From: Sphingobium_A sp965228065
GTDB lineage: Bacteria; Pseudomonadota; Alphaproteobacteria; Sphingomonadales; Sphingomonadaceae
NCBI GenBank assembly: GCA_965228065.1
Contig: OZ245788.1
Location: forward strand, 5,332,001 to 5,396,000
Direction of reading: 5' to 3'
DNA length: 64,000 nucleotides
Under the pieces are notes generated by a model, which was not told the DNA's origin, made no database searches, and saw nothing but the letters and a program-made list of their open reading frames with translations. Positions 42,057 through 52,137 of the stretch are shown piece by piece (within the stretch, counting starts at the first letter, position 1; each line of letters starts with the position of its first letter). Both the position numbers and the translations under genes were made by a program.

Positions 42057-43670
42057 TCAGCCGAGGCCGTCGCGAGCCTCGACAAGCGACGGCGGCCATT
42101 TGGTCAATTCCCCGAGCGCCACGATCAGCGGTCGCGCCGGCTCACCGAGTTCGCCGAGCCGCGCGTAAAGCCTCGGTGTGAAGCTCAGCAGGCCGAAACC
42201 GGCGAAAGGAAGCTTGCCCGATTTCAGGTCCGCTTTCGATATCCTGATGTGCCGATTCTCTCCGGCGACCGCGCGCGAATTGAGCAGGTCGATAATGTCC
42301 TGCCCACGCGCAGCAAAATCATGCGCCGGAAAGTCAGCGACGAGCGCAGCCAGCGCACGCATCTGCCGCACCAGCTTCGCATCGCGGCACGCGATCAGCA
42401 CGCGCCAGATCGCATCGGCGCGTTCGCTCAGTATCGCCGGAGATCGTCCAATCAGCCTGAAGGTCCGGAACTGCCACTGCGCGGGATCGGCGAGCAGGGC
42501 GTCGAGGTCAGCAAGCTCTTCGGCGAACAGGTCGGCGACGCGGCGTTGCAACACCGCCAGAAGCGGCGCCGGATCGACGCATCGCAGTACCTCGGGCGAT
42601 TCGACGGCCAGCGCCGCGAATGCCTGGCCGGTGGTTTTCGCCTGCCCCACCTGCGTGTCGCGCGTGCGCGGGAAACCGATTTGCCAACGGCCCTTTCCGG
42701 TCAGGCTGAACATGTAGAACAGGCTGAAGCCCGGCATCCAGGCATAGCCGGCCGCCGAACCATGGACATACTCCATCGCGGAATGCCCGGGCCGTCGCAC
42801 GGTCAGGATCGAAACCGTGCCCTTCAGCGGCGTCAGCCGCAGCGGCCACGGCGCGAAGGCCAGCTCGACGGCGGGGCCCGGCGGACCGTCGTCCGCAAGC
42901 TGGACCAGATAGGTGCCGTTCAATTTGTCTGGCTGGACGGTGCAGCCCGGCACATCGGTGGCGATTGCGCGGATCGCCTCGATATCGTCGTTGCCGACCC
43001 GCCAGAGCGAGGTGACCGACGATCGGTGCGCCTTCGTGTCCGTCGACCGATAATAGAGGCGCGGCTGATCCAGCGCGGCCATCGCCTCGCGGGCGACATG
43101 CGATGCCCGTCCGCGGCCCTTCCCATCGTCCTCGATGAGCAGGATCGGCGGATCACCGGGCGCGCCGAGGCGTGCCGAGCTCTCCGCCATCAACGCGCGC
43201 GCCTGAAGCCGTCGCAGCAGGATGCGGCCCCACAAAGTGCCGACGGCCTGCCAGCCGAAATACAGCACTGGGACCACAAGCATCGCGATCGGTTCCGCCC
43301 CGACCAGCGCGGCTGCGGCAAGCAACACCATCGCGACGGGCACGAGCATGAGTTGCAGCAGCGGAATCCTGAACAGATAGGCGAGCCATTGCAGGAGCGG
43401 CGTGGACAAAGGGATCGCCAGGATCAGCGCGATCCAGAGCGGGCGGGTCCAGTCGCCGGCCAGCGCCCGCAGCGTCCCGGCCTCGATCGACTGGCCGATG
43501 GGATATGCGATCAGCAAAGCGACGACCAACCAGGGGCCGAAGCGCGCGATCCAGGGATGGTAGGGCAGCACCAGCGTGCCGAGCGGCATCGCCCAGCGCC
43601 AGCCGAGCCAATGCCCCAATCTCCCGAACGGCGCGAGCGCCATCCAATTTGTCAGAATCGACTTCGGCAT
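42057..43670 (-). CDS. Large membrane protein of unknown function
   Basis: This 537-residue protein has about five hydrophobic segments in the first 190 residues (for example WLVVALLIAYPIG, LWIALILAIPL, LLQLMLVPVAMVLLAAAALVG). A soluble C-terminal part of about 350 residues follows, containing HSAMEYVHGSAAGYAWMPGFSLF. I recognise no family or catalytic motif. It appears to be a sphingomonad-type hypothetical. ATG 43670 gives a typical N-terminus (MPKSILTNW); ATG 43709 is possible. It is convergent to the DUF4169 gene and 63 nt downstream of pyrG on the same strand. Confidence 0.75.
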   Translation of the reverse strand: MPKSILTNWMALAPFGRLGHWLGWRWAMPLGTLVLPYHPWIARFGPWLVVALLIAYPIGQSIEAGTLRALAGDWTRPLWIALILAIPLSTPLLQWLAYLFRIPLLQLMLVPVAMVLLAAAALVGAEPIAMLVVPVLYFGWQAVGTLWGRILLRRLQARALMAESSARLGAPGDPPILLIEDDGKGRGRASHVAREAMAALDQPRLYYRSTDTKAHRSSVTSLWRVGNDDIEAIRAIATDVPGCTVQPDKLNGTYLVQLADDGPPGPAVELAFAPWPLRLTPLKGTVSILTVRRPGHSAMEYVHGSAAGYAWMPGFSLFYMFSLTGKGRWQIGFPRTRDTQVGQAKTTGQAFAALAVESPEVLRCVDPAPLLAVLQRRVADLFAEELADLDALLADPAQWQFRTFRLIGRSPAILSERADAIWRVLIACRDAKLVRQMRALAALVADFPAHDFAARGQDIIDLLNSRAVAGENRHIRISKADLKSGKLPFAGFGLLSFTPRLYARLGELGEPARPLIVALGELTKWPPSLVEARDGLG

Positions 43671-43733
43671 TGCCCCCCGCCCCATCGGGACGGGAAATCT
43701 ACGCGGCAATGCTGAAGATTGCGTGTCGGCCGG

Positions 43734-45368
43734 TCAGACCAGCCGCGACTGCTTCAGTGCCGCCTCGATAAAGCTTGCGAACAGCGGATGCGGCTCGAAA
43801 GGCTTGCTCTTGAGCTCGGGGTGGAACTGGACGCCGACGAACCACGGATGATCCGGCCGCTCGACGATCTCGGGCAAGGTACCGTCGGGTGACATGCCGG
43901 AGAAGACCAGTCCGCCCTTTTCGAGCGGGTCGCGGTAATGGACGTTCACTTCGTAACGATGGCGATGGCGTTCGCTGATGTCCGACGTGCCGTAGATGCT
44001 GGCGACATGGCTGTTGCCCGCCAGCGTCGCCGGATAGGCGCCAAGCCGCATCGTGCCGCCCAGATCGCCGCCCGCCTCGCGCGTCTGCAGCCCTTCGGCG
44101 GTCATCCATTCGGTGATCAGGCCGACCACCGGTTCATCGGTCGGGCCGAATTCGGTCGTGGATGCAGCGGCGATGCCGGCCGTATTCCGCGCACCTTCGA
44201 CACAAGCCATCTGCATGCCGAGGCAGATGCCGAAGAACGGCACCTGGCGCTCGCGCGCAAAGCGGACGCTGGCGATCTTGCCCTCGGATCCGCGCTCGCC
44301 AAAACCGCCGGGCACGAGAATGGCGTGCATCGGCTCGAGCATCGCGGCGACCTCGCCTTCGCTCTGCTCGAACAATTCCGCGTCGAGCCACTTGATGTTG
44401 ACCTTCACGCGGTTGGCGATGCCGCCATGGACCAGCGCTTCGTTCAACGACTTATAGGCGTCCGCCAGGCCGACATATTTGCCGACCACGCCGATCGTGA
44501 CCTCGCCCTCAGGGTTTTCCAGACGATCCATGATGTCGTCCCAGCGCGCCAGATTCGGATTTTCGCCCGGATCGATCGCGAAGGCCGCCAGAACGGCATG
44601 ATCCAGCCCTTCGGCATGATATTGCAAGGGAACGCCGTAGATGCTGCGCGCATCGAGCGCGGGAATGACGGCTTCGACGGGCACGTTGCAGAATAATGCG
44701 ATCTTTGCGCGTTCGCCTTCGGGCAGCGGCCGTTCGCAGCGGCAGACCAGCACATCGGGCTGGATGCCGAGCGCGGTGAGGTCGCGCACGCTGTGCTGGG
44801 TCGGCTTGGTCTTCAACTCGCCGGCCGCCGCGATATAGGGCACCAAGGTCACATGGACGAAAATCGAGTTCAGCCGGCCAAGGTCGGCGCGGAGCTGGCG
44901 GATCGCCTCCATGAAGGGCAGCGATTCGATATCGCCCACCGTGCCGCCGATCTCGCACAGCACGAAATCGACATCGTCGGTTTCGTTGCGAGCGAATTCC
45001 TTGATCGCATCGGTGACGTGCGGGATCACCTGGACAGTCGCGCCCAGATAGTCGCCACGCCGTTCCTTGGCGATGATCTGCTGATAGATCCGGCCTGAAG
45101 TGACGTTGTCCGACTGACGCCCGGGAACGCCGGTGAAGCGCTCATAATGGCCCAGATCCAGGTCGGTTTCAGCGCCGTCGTCGGTCACATAGACCTCGCC
45201 GTGCTGATACGGAGACATCGTCCCCGGATCGACATTCAGATAGGGATCGAACTTGCGAATACGGACCTTGTAGCCACGCGCCTGGAGGAGGGCGGCAAGG
45301 CTTGCCGCCATGAGACCCTTGCCAAGCGAGGAGACCACGCCGCCGGTGATGAAAATGAACCGCGCCAT
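43734..45368 (-). CDS. pyrG: CTP synthase
   Basis: This 544-residue enzyme makes CTP from UTP, ATP and glutamine. The synthase domain (about residues 1-270) starts MARFIFITGGVVSSLGKGL. The class I glutamine amidotransferase domain (about 290-535) has nucleophile Cys in FFGICLGMQ and the His-x-Glu in VGVQFHPEL. The length is typical. It is the last gene of tpiA-secG-pyrG. Confidence 0.98.
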   Translation of the reverse strand: MARFIFITGGVVSSLGKGLMAASLAALLQARGYKVRIRKFDPYLNVDPGTMSPYQHGEVYVTDDGAETDLDLGHYERFTGVPGRQSDNVTSGRIYQQIIAKERRGDYLGATVQVIPHVTDAIKEFARNETDDVDFVLCEIGGTVGDIESLPFMEAIRQLRADLGRLNSIFVHVTLVPYIAAAGELKTKPTQHSVRDLTALGIQPDVLVCRCERPLPEGERAKIALFCNVPVEAVIPALDARSIYGVPLQYHAEGLDHAVLAAFAIDPGENPNLARWDDIMDRLENPEGEVTIGVVGKYVGLADAYKSLNEALVHGGIANRVKVNIKWLDAELFEQSEGEVAAMLEPMHAILVPGGFGERGSEGKIASVRFARERQVPFFGICLGMQMACVEGARNTAGIAAASTTEFGPTDEPVVGLITEWMTAEGLQTREAGGDLGGTMRLGAYPATLAGNSHVASIYGTSDISERHRHRYEVNVHYRDPLEKGGLVFSGMSPDGTLPEIVERPDHPWFVGVQFHPELKSKPFEPHPLFASFIEAALKQSRLV

Positions 45369-45421
45369 GGGAGTAAAGGCTTAGCCTCGGTTATGCGTTG
45401 ACGGCAAGCGCGCGAATCCGT

Positions 45422-45446
45422 GCCCGGCGCAAAAAAGGCGCCGGGC
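45422..45446 (-). terminator. Hairpin between secG and pyrG
   Basis: Perfect 9-bp arms GCCCGGCGC and GCGCCGGGC enclose a 7-nt A/T loop. It lies in the 97-nt gap between the secG stop and the pyrG start. The T-run is in the loop, not after the stem, so it may attenuate rather than end transcription. Confidence 0.5.
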
Positions 45447-45465
45447 TGGACGAACGCGGGCGATT

Positions 45466-46041
45466 TCAGTTGCTTGGCGCGGAGCCGCTATTGGCAGCCG
45501 GCGCGACCGGAACCACCGCCGGCGGTGCAACCCGCGTCGGTGCCGGAGTCGCGACATTGCCCTGCGCATTTGCGGCGGGCCGCGTCGTGGTGCGCGCGAC
45601 CGGATCGGTCGAACGCGACGCGGGCCGTTCCGGGCGGGTTTCGGCAGGCCGCGGTGCAGCGGCAGCCGGCACGGTCGCATTCGCCGCAGGTGCTGTAGCA
45701 CCGGCCAGCGGATCGGTCGGCGCGGGCGCCGGAACCGTGGAATTATCGATCGGCAACGCCTGTCCGGCAGGTGCGGAGGGCTGGCGTGCAAGCGACGTAT
45801 CGATGTCGCCATCGTTGGAACGCAGCGAGGCCAGGGTCGCAAGCAGGATGCACATCGCCACGAACAGCCCCGCAAGGATCGTCGTCGCGCGGGTCAGGAA
45901 ATCCGCCGCACCGCGTGCGGACATCAGGCCGGACGGGCTTCCGCCCATGCCGAGGCCACCGCCCTCCGAGCGCTGCATGAGAATCACCGTCACGAGCGCA
46001 GCGGCGATGATGGCGTGGAGAACGAGCAGGAATGTGAACAT
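45466..46041 (-). CDS. secG: Preprotein translocase subunit SecG with long Pro/Ala-rich tail
   Basis: This 191-residue protein has two transmembrane helices (about residues 1-22 and 52-74) separated by a cytosolic loop with ILMQRSEGGGLGMG, the SecG signature. SecG assists SecYE during protein export. Typical SecG proteins are about 75-125 residues. Here the last roughly 100 residues are low-complexity Ala, Pro and Thr and face the periplasm. Confidence 0.94.
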   Translation of the reverse strand: MFTFLLVLHAIIAAALVTVILMQRSEGGGLGMGGSPSGLMSARGAADFLTRATTILAGLFVAMCILLATLASLRSNDGDIDTSLARQPSAPAGQALPIDNSTVPAPAPTDPLAGATAPAANATVPAAAAPRPAETRPERPASRSTDPVARTTTRPAANAQGNVATPAPTRVAPPAVVPVAPAANSGSAPSN

Positions 46042-46213
46042 GGATGTGGCCGAACCGTCCGGAAATCGAAAGCGCGCCTGTAGCCCTTGCCGGGCCGCAG
46101 TTCAACTTAAGAGCGCGCCATGCGTGTCGTCCTAGCCGATCCGGGCCGCATCGCAAGGCTTCGATCGGTGATCGCCGTCACGCCGGGCACCGTTTCGAGG
46201 CGGCCTTTATCGA

Positions 46214-46960
46214 CTATACACCCGCGGCAGCGGCGATAATCGGTTCGAAATCGGACGCCTTCAGGCTTGCCCCACCGACAAGCGCACCATCGACATCCGG
46301 CACCGCCATCAACTCCGCGGCGTTGGAAGCCTTCACCGATCCGCCATAAAGAATGCGCACGGCGGCCCCCTCTTCGCCCAGCAACTCGCCAAGGCTGGCG
46401 CGAATCGCCGCATGCATCTCCGCGACATCCGCGGTCGAAGGCGTACGCCCCGTTCCAATCGCCCAGACCGGCTCATAGGCGATCACCAGCGTCTCGCCCC
46501 TGCCCGCCGGCGGAACCGAACCGGCAAGCTGGCCGCAAACCACCGTCACCGCATTGCCGGCATCGCGCTCGGACTCGCTTTCGCCGACACAGACGATCGC
46601 AATGAGACCCGCGTCGATCGCAGCCTCCGCCTTGGCGCGAACCTGCGCGTCGGTTTCATGCTGATCGGTGCGGCGCTCGCTGTGGCCGACGATCGCATAG
46701 CGCGCGCCCACATCCTTCAGCATCGCGGCGGAAATACAGCCGGTATGCGCCCCCGACACCGCGGCGTGGCAATCCTGCGCACCGATGGCGAGGGCGGGCA
46801 CGCGCTCGACGGCAGGCGCGATCAGGGTGAAAGGCGGACAGATTGCAACATCGACCGCGGCATGCGTTTCAGCGGCGGCATCGATCGTGTCGAGTTCGCT
46901 CAGCGCGGCACGATCGCCATTCATCTTCCAATTGCCGGCCACCAGCTTGCGCAACGCCAC
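46214..46960 (-). CDS. tpiA: Triosephosphate isomerase
   Basis: This 248-residue TIM-barrel glycolytic enzyme has NWKMNG (Lys), catalytic His in IVGHSERR, catalytic Glu in IAYEPVWAIGTG, and phosphate-binding LYGGSVK. It interconverts dihydroxyacetone phosphate and glyceraldehyde 3-phosphate. It shares a divergent 124-nt promoter region with the ppiD-like gene. Confidence 0.98.
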   Translation of the reverse strand: MALRKLVAGNWKMNGDRAALSELDTIDAAAETHAAVDVAICPPFTLIAPAVERVPALAIGAQDCHAAVSGAHTGCISAAMLKDVGARYAIVGHSERRTDQHETDAQVRAKAEAAIDAGLIAIVCVGESESERDAGNAVTVVCGQLAGSVPPAGRGETLVIAYEPVWAIGTGRTPSTADVAEMHAAIRASLGELLGEEGAAVRILYGGSVKASNAAELMAVPDVDGALVGGASLKASDFEPIIAAAAGV

Positions 46961-47084
46961 AATAGTCTCCCTGTTCGGTCTCGTCGGTTCGCGGTGGCCA
47001 TATCGCCGATGCCTTGCCGTGGAAAGCGCCTCGCTCTAATGCGTCGGCTCACGTCCCCGCATTCAAGCGAAGAGCTCCCAAAGC

Positions 47085-49034
47085 ATGATCACCTTCCTCC
47101 GCTCTCTCTTCAATTCGAAGCTCGGACTGGCGATCAGCTTCATCTTCGTCCTGTTGATCTTCGTGGGCTTCGCTTTGTCCGATATCACGGGCTCGTCCAG
47201 CTTTGGCGGCGGTCCGATCGATCGCGGTTCGACCATCGTAAAGGTCGGCAACGAAAACATCCCCGCCTCCGAAGCCAAGCTGCGCGTGGACAGCCTGTTG
47301 GACAGGGCCCGCCAGCAGCAGCCCGGCCTCGACATGATGACCTTCATCGCCGGCGGCGGTTTCGAAGGCGCGATGGGCCAGGTGATCGACAGCGCGGCGC
47401 TGAGACTGTTCGGCAAGGAGCAGGGCATTCACATCAGCGATCGCCTCATCGACGGCGAGATTGCGAGCAGCGGCGAATTTCTCGGGCCGACGGGCGTGTT
47501 CGACCAGGACCGGCTGCGCCAGGTGCTTGCCCAGCAGCGGATGACCATGGCGCAGCTTCGTGAAAGCGTCACGGCCCGGCTGCTCATCCGCCAGCTGCTG
47601 ACGCCTGCGATCGATGGCGCCCAGATGCCCGCCGCGGTCGTCCGCCCCTATGCCGCCCTGTCGCTCGAATCGCGCAACGGCATGGTCGGGCTGATCCCGT
47701 CGAGCGCGGTGCCCAAGGGCGCTGCGCCAAGCGATCAGGAACTGGCCGTCTATTACAAGCGCAACGTGGCGCGTTACACCGTGCCCGAGCGTCGCGTGAT
47801 CCGCTATGCACCGTTCGGCGTCTCCACGCTCGGCGCGAAAGCAGAGCCGACCGAGGCCGATGTCGCCAATTATTACAAGCAGAACGCTGCACGCTATGCC
47901 GCCAGCGAAACCCGCGACCTGACCCAGGTGATCCTGCAGGACCAGAACGCCGCACGCGCCTTCGAAGCGAAGGTGAAGGGTGGCGCGAGCTTTGCGGACG
48001 CCGCCAAGCAGGCCGGCCTGGAACCCGTTGCCGTCAAAGCTCAGACCCGTGCAGCCTATGGCAAGCTGAGCAGCGACGCGATCGCCGCGTCGGTCTTCAC
48101 CCTGCCCCAGGGCGGGGTCGCGCCGCTCCAGCGTTCGGCGCTGGGCTGGTATATCGTTCGCGTCGACGCGATCACATCGATCCCGGCCAAGCCGCTTGCC
48201 GCCGTGCACGGTGAGATCCTTGCCACCCTCAAGACCGAGAAGCTGGCCGCAACGCTTGCCGACTTCGCATCCAAGGTACAGGATTCGATCGATAAGGGTT
48301 CGACCTTCGACGAAATCGTGAAAGCCAACGGGCTGACCGCGATCGCCACGCCGGCGATCACCTCGACAGGCCAGGATCCCGACAATGCGGCGGTTCAGCC
48401 CGATCCGCGTTTCGCACGCTTCCTGGAACCGATGTTCGAAGCCCAGACCGACGACGATCCCGCGATCGAGACGATCGTTGCCGATCGCGAATTCGCGGTG
48501 GCCAAGCTGGATCGCATCATCCCCGCCGCGGCGCGCCCGCTGGCGCAGATCAAGGCGCAGGTTACCGGCGATTTCGAACGTGACCGCGCCGCGCGTCAGG
48601 CCCGGACGATCGCGGATGCCGTGATCGCAAAGATCGCCAAGGGCATGCCCTTTGCCCAGGCCCTGCGCGAAGCCGGCATCCCCCTGCCCGCACCCGAGCC
48701 GCTCGGCGCCCGTCGCCGCGACCTGGTCCAGGCCGGCCAGCGTGTCCCGCCGCCGCTCGCCCTGATGTTCTCGATGAAGGAAAAGTCGGCCAAGCGGCTC
48801 GAAGCTCCCGCCAATCAGGGCTGGTACATCGTCTGGCTCGACAAGATCACGCCGGGTGACATCAAGGCCGAACCGAACCTGATCCCGCAGCTTCAGACCG
48901 AATTCGGCCGGCTGGTCGGCGATGAATATGGCGAGCAGTTCCTGGGTGCGATCCGGGCCGAAGTCGGCGTCAAGCGCAACCCGGAGGCGGAAGCCAAGCT
49001 GAAGCGCGAACTGTCAGGCACCGGGAGCCAGTGA
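47085..49034 (+). CDS. ppiD: Membrane-anchored periplasmic peptidyl-prolyl isomerase, PpiD-like
   Basis: This 649-residue protein has one N-terminal transmembrane anchor (about residues 12-32) and a SurA-N-like chaperone segment. Two parvulin-like domains follow (about residues 250-365 and 480-590), the first containing ASFADAAKQAGLEP. It assists folding of exported proteins at the Sec translocon exit. The stop overlaps the trpE start (GTGA at 49031-49034), an unexpected partner. Confidence 0.92.
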   Translation: MITFLRSLFNSKLGLAISFIFVLLIFVGFALSDITGSSSFGGGPIDRGSTIVKVGNENIPASEAKLRVDSLLDRARQQQPGLDMMTFIAGGGFEGAMGQVIDSAALRLFGKEQGIHISDRLIDGEIASSGEFLGPTGVFDQDRLRQVLAQQRMTMAQLRESVTARLLIRQLLTPAIDGAQMPAAVVRPYAALSLESRNGMVGLIPSSAVPKGAAPSDQELAVYYKRNVARYTVPERRVIRYAPFGVSTLGAKAEPTEADVANYYKQNAARYAASETRDLTQVILQDQNAARAFEAKVKGGASFADAAKQAGLEPVAVKAQTRAAYGKLSSDAIAASVFTLPQGGVAPLQRSALGWYIVRVDAITSIPAKPLAAVHGEILATLKTEKLAATLADFASKVQDSIDKGSTFDEIVKANGLTAIATPAITSTGQDPDNAAVQPDPRFARFLEPMFEAQTDDDPAIETIVADREFAVAKLDRIIPAAARPLAQIKAQVTGDFERDRAARQARTIADAVIAKIAKGMPFAQALREAGIPLPAPEPLGARRRDLVQAGQRVPPPLALMFSMKEKSAKRLEAPANQGWYIVWLDKITPGDIKAEPNLIPQLQTEFGRLVGDEYGEQFLGAIRAEVGVKRNPEAEAKLKRELSGTGSQ

Positions 49035-50548
49035 CCGCCGAAGCACGCGCCGCGCTGGCAGCCGGTCGGCCCGGCCTGGTCTGGCGCCGGCAGATCGCGG
49101 ACACCGACACGCCGGTCTCGGCAGCACTCAAGCTGTTCGAGCCCGGCCGTGGCGACTTCCTGCTCGAATCGGTTCAGGGCGGAGAGACGCGCGGCCGTCA
49201 CAGCCTGATCGGCCTCGCGCCAGATCTGGTGTTCCGCGCCGATGGCGACAACGCCGAAGTCAATCGGCGCTGGCAGACCGATCGCGACGCATTCGAGCCG
49301 GCCGGCGCCGGCACGCTCGCTGCGATGCGTACGCTTGTCGAATCCTGCCGGATGGACATGCCGCCCGAACTGCCGGGCGCGCTGGCCTGTCTGGTCGGCT
49401 ATTTCGCCTATGAGACGATCGGCCTGGTCGAAACGCTGCCGCGCCCCGAGGCCGATCCGCTTGCCCTGCCCGACATGATCTTCGTCCGGCCGACCGTGAT
49501 CCTGGTCTTCGACCGGCTGACCGACGAGATGTTCCTGGTCGCACCGGTCTGGCCCGACGTACCGGGATCGATCGATGCGAGGATCGCCGAAGCCGAGGAT
49601 CGGATCGACGCCACGGCGGCCCGACTGGCCCGGGCGCTGCCGCCCGCCCGCCCCGATGCCGGAGCGCCAACCGGCCCGGCCGATCTCGACCAGATCGCGC
49701 TCGCCCCCACCCTTGCGCCCGGCCGCTATGCGGACATGGTCGCGCAGGCCAAGGAATATATCGCGGCGGGAGACATTTTTCAGGTCGTGCTCGCACAGCG
49801 CTTCACCGTGCCGTTCGCGCTGCCGTCCTTCGATCTTTATCGCGCGCTCCGGCGGATCAATCCCTCGCCCTTCCTCTATTATCTCGACATGCCCGGCTTC
49901 GCGCTGATCGGGTCTTCGCCCGAGATCCTGGTGCGCGCACGCGACGGCGAAGTGACGATCCGCCCGATCGCCGGCACTCGCCCGCGCGGCAAGACCGCCG
50001 CCGAGGATGCGGAGAACCGCGCCAGCCTGCTCGCCGATCCAAAGGAACGCGCCGAACATCTGATGCTGCTCGATCTCGGCCGCAACGATGTCGGCCGCGT
50101 CGCGGAAGCGGGCAGCGTGACGGTGACGGACAGCTACACCGTCGAATTCTACAGCCATGTCATGCACATCGTCTCGAACGTCGTCGGCCGGCTGGACCCA
50201 GCCAAGGACGCGCTCGACGCGCTGTTCGCGGGTTTCCCCGCAGGCACGGTCAGCGGCGCGCCCAAGGTCCGCGCCTGCGAGATCATCGCGGAGCTGGAGG
50301 CCGAACAACGCGGCGCCTATGCCGGCGGTGTCGGTTATTTCTCGCCCGACGGATCGATGGATTCCTGCATCGTGCTGCGCACCGCAGTGGTGAAAGACGG
50401 CATGATGCACGTTCAGGCGGGCGCCGGCATCGTTGCCGATTCCAACCCCGTCTATGAGCAGCGCGAATGCGAGGCCAAGGCCGGCGCCCTGCTCGCCGCT
50501 GCGCGCGAAGCGACGCGGATCGCGAACGAGGCCGGTTTCGGACAATAG
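49031..50548 (+). CDS. trpE: Anthranilate synthase component I
   Basis: This 505-residue chorismate-utilising enzyme makes anthranilate for tryptophan. The N-terminal domain carries the feedback region with LLESVQGGETRGRHSLIG. The catalytic domain has RPIAGTRPRGKTAAEDA, LLDLGRNDVGRV and GGVGYFSPDGSMDSCIVLRT. It starts with GTG inside the ppiD stop. TrpG is not adjacent within the window. PabB is the alternative, but the LLES site and full length favour TrpE. Confidence 0.95.
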   Translation: MTAEARAALAAGRPGLVWRRQIADTDTPVSAALKLFEPGRGDFLLESVQGGETRGRHSLIGLAPDLVFRADGDNAEVNRRWQTDRDAFEPAGAGTLAAMRTLVESCRMDMPPELPGALACLVGYFAYETIGLVETLPRPEADPLALPDMIFVRPTVILVFDRLTDEMFLVAPVWPDVPGSIDARIAEAEDRIDATAARLARALPPARPDAGAPTGPADLDQIALAPTLAPGRYADMVAQAKEYIAAGDIFQVVLAQRFTVPFALPSFDLYRALRRINPSPFLYYLDMPGFALIGSSPEILVRARDGEVTIRPIAGTRPRGKTAAEDAENRASLLADPKERAEHLMLLDLGRNDVGRVAEAGSVTVTDSYTVEFYSHVMHIVSNVVGRLDPAKDALDALFAGFPAGTVSGAPKVRACEIIAELEAEQRGAYAGGVGYFSPDGSMDSCIVLRTAVVKDGMMHVQAGAGIVADSNPVYEQRECEAKAGALLAAAREATRIANEAGFGQ

Positions 50549-50705
50549 ACGGCGCGCAAGCGATTGCGACGTTGACGAGATGCGTCTGCGCATCGGGTTC
50601 GCCCGATAGCGCGCCACTATTGCCGTCTCGGTTCCCCTCGGTCATCATGAACAGCGAAGATCAAATCTGCGCCGGGTTCGATTCCACAAGATTTGGGGGA
50701 AAGTG

Positions 50706-51284
50706 ATGCGTCTTTTGAGACAGATCGGAATCGTCGCGACATTGGCAGCGGCAACACCCATGACTGCATGGGCAGCGCAGGACGGCATCACCTATGATTG
50801 CGATACGGCGGCCAATCACTATTCCGAACTGGTTCTGCCCGCCCCCACCACAAATTTCGTCGTGTCCGGACGGGTCAGGCTCATCACGATCGCCGAGTCC
50901 AAGCAGTATGTGCCGTTGGCGCGGCTGACGATCACGTCTCAGGCGAACAAACCGGGTGACGCTGCGGGTGATTTTGCGGGCTTCGAACTCAGCGCATTGC
51001 CGGCCAGGGCGCTGGGCGTGAAGGCAAAGGGCGACGCCGTGCTGCGGTTCGTGAAATGGAGCGAAAGAAAGAGCGGCGAGATGGTGAAGCACATGCCTGT
51101 CGGACTGACCGACGATTCCGTCGCTGCGGCATTTTCGCTGACATATGACGGCACCTCTGTCGTGACGAATATCGGGGGCCGGGAACAGCGGATGACGTTC
51201 GCGATCAAGGATCCGGTGGTTCGGCTGGTATGCTCGACCGGGGAGTTTCTGTTCACCAATCTGAAGATCGAAGCGCGGAACTAG
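50706..51284 (+). CDS. Small secreted protein of unknown function
   Basis: This 192-residue protein has a signal peptide (about residues 1-22, ending AWAAQ) and a beta-rich mature part with two cysteines that may form a disulphide. I recognise no family. GGGGAAA lies 5 nt before ATG 50706; a GTG one codon upstream is possible. It stands alone between trpE and a convergent lipoprotein gene. Confidence 0.7.
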   Translation: MRLLRQIGIVATLAAATPMTAWAAQDGITYDCDTAANHYSELVLPAPTTNFVVSGRVRLITIAESKQYVPLARLTITSQANKPGDAAGDFAGFELSALPARALGVKAKGDAVLRFVKWSERKSGEMVKHMPVGLTDDSVAAAFSLTYDGTSVVTNIGGREQRMTFAIKDPVVRLVCSTGEFLFTNLKIEARN

Positions 51285-51285
51285 A

Positions 51286-51326
51286 GCCCAGCCGGTTCGG
51301 GCCGAGCCGGTTCGGGCCGACCCGGA
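51286..51326. repeat. Short tandem GAGCCGGTTCGGGCC repeat
   Basis: A 15-bp unit is repeated two and a half times just after the secreted-protein stop. It sits between convergent genes and may fold or act in termination. Confidence 0.6.
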
Positions 51327-51400
51327 TCGTCGAAAAATAGAACGGTTCGTTTCCGGTCAGGTTGGGCAACGGAGGCCGTCATTCTTGTCGTTGAAGCCCC

Positions 51401-52018
51401 TCACCCCGCCATGGGTTGCAGGGTCACGCGCCGACGGATTGTCGCGTCGAGCAGGCAGGCGGGGATTTCGACCATGTCGATCGTGCCGCCCACCGCCACC
51501 GCGCGGCAATCTGCGTCGCGGCGCTTGATCCAGTCGCGCTCCTCGGCGCGCAGCCGTGCCTGTCCGGCGGCGTCGCGCTTGGACAGCGCGGCGCGATAGG
51601 CAGCGTTCAGCCGGTCGTCCTGCAGCTTGAGCTCGGCATTGAAGCAGCCACCCATTGCCACCGAAACGCCCTTGGCCGCGTCGCCTGAATTCAGGCAGGC
51701 ATCCAGCGCGGGGCTATGCTGCGCGCGCACCTGTCCATCGGTCAGCGTATCGCCGAGATCCTCGGTCGCCCCCGAACGCGACGGTCCCGCCTCTGCGGGC
51801 ACATCGCCGACGGGTGCACCATCGACCGGCGCGCCGATGATGCTCGCCGCCTCGTTCCCGCCCGACGCATCCGCCACCGGCCCGCGCGAGGCATCGGCGG
51901 CCAACGCAGGCGCAGCATTGTCCGCGCCGTTCCCGGCATCCGCCAAAGACGCCCCGCCTCCGTCACAGGCGGCAGTAAAAAGCAGCATTGTGAGAAGAGA
52001 CATGCGCATTGCGGACAT
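51401..52018 (-). CDS. LprI-like lipoprotein
   Basis: This protein of about 205 residues has lipobox LLFTAACDGG and a long Ala/Gly/Asp-rich linker. The C-terminal domain has four cysteines and the pattern CLNSGD...GCFNAELKLQDDRLNAAYRAAL...ERDWIKRRDADC, typical of LprI/DUF1311 proteins, some of which inhibit lysozyme. ATG 52018 and ATG 52036 both give usable signal peptides. An envelope-protection role is inferred from the family only. Confidence 0.8.
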   Translation of the reverse strand: MSAMRMSLLTMLLFTAACDGGGASLADAGNGADNAAPALAADASRGPVADASGGNEAASIIGAPVDGAPVGDVPAEAGPSRSGATEDLGDTLTDGQVRAQHSPALDACLNSGDAAKGVSVAMGGCFNAELKLQDDRLNAAYRAALSKRDAAGQARLRAEERDWIKRRDADCRAVAVGGTIDMVEIPACLLDATIRRRVTLQPMAG

Positions 52019-52137
52019 AGGGCGGATCCTGATCATGGCCGCATCATAACGCATGAAACGCGTGCCGGAGCCACGGTCCGCAACACTGTTTTCGGATCTG
52101 CCGGGTGGGTTGAGAGATTTGGGCGGATGGCCGGTCC

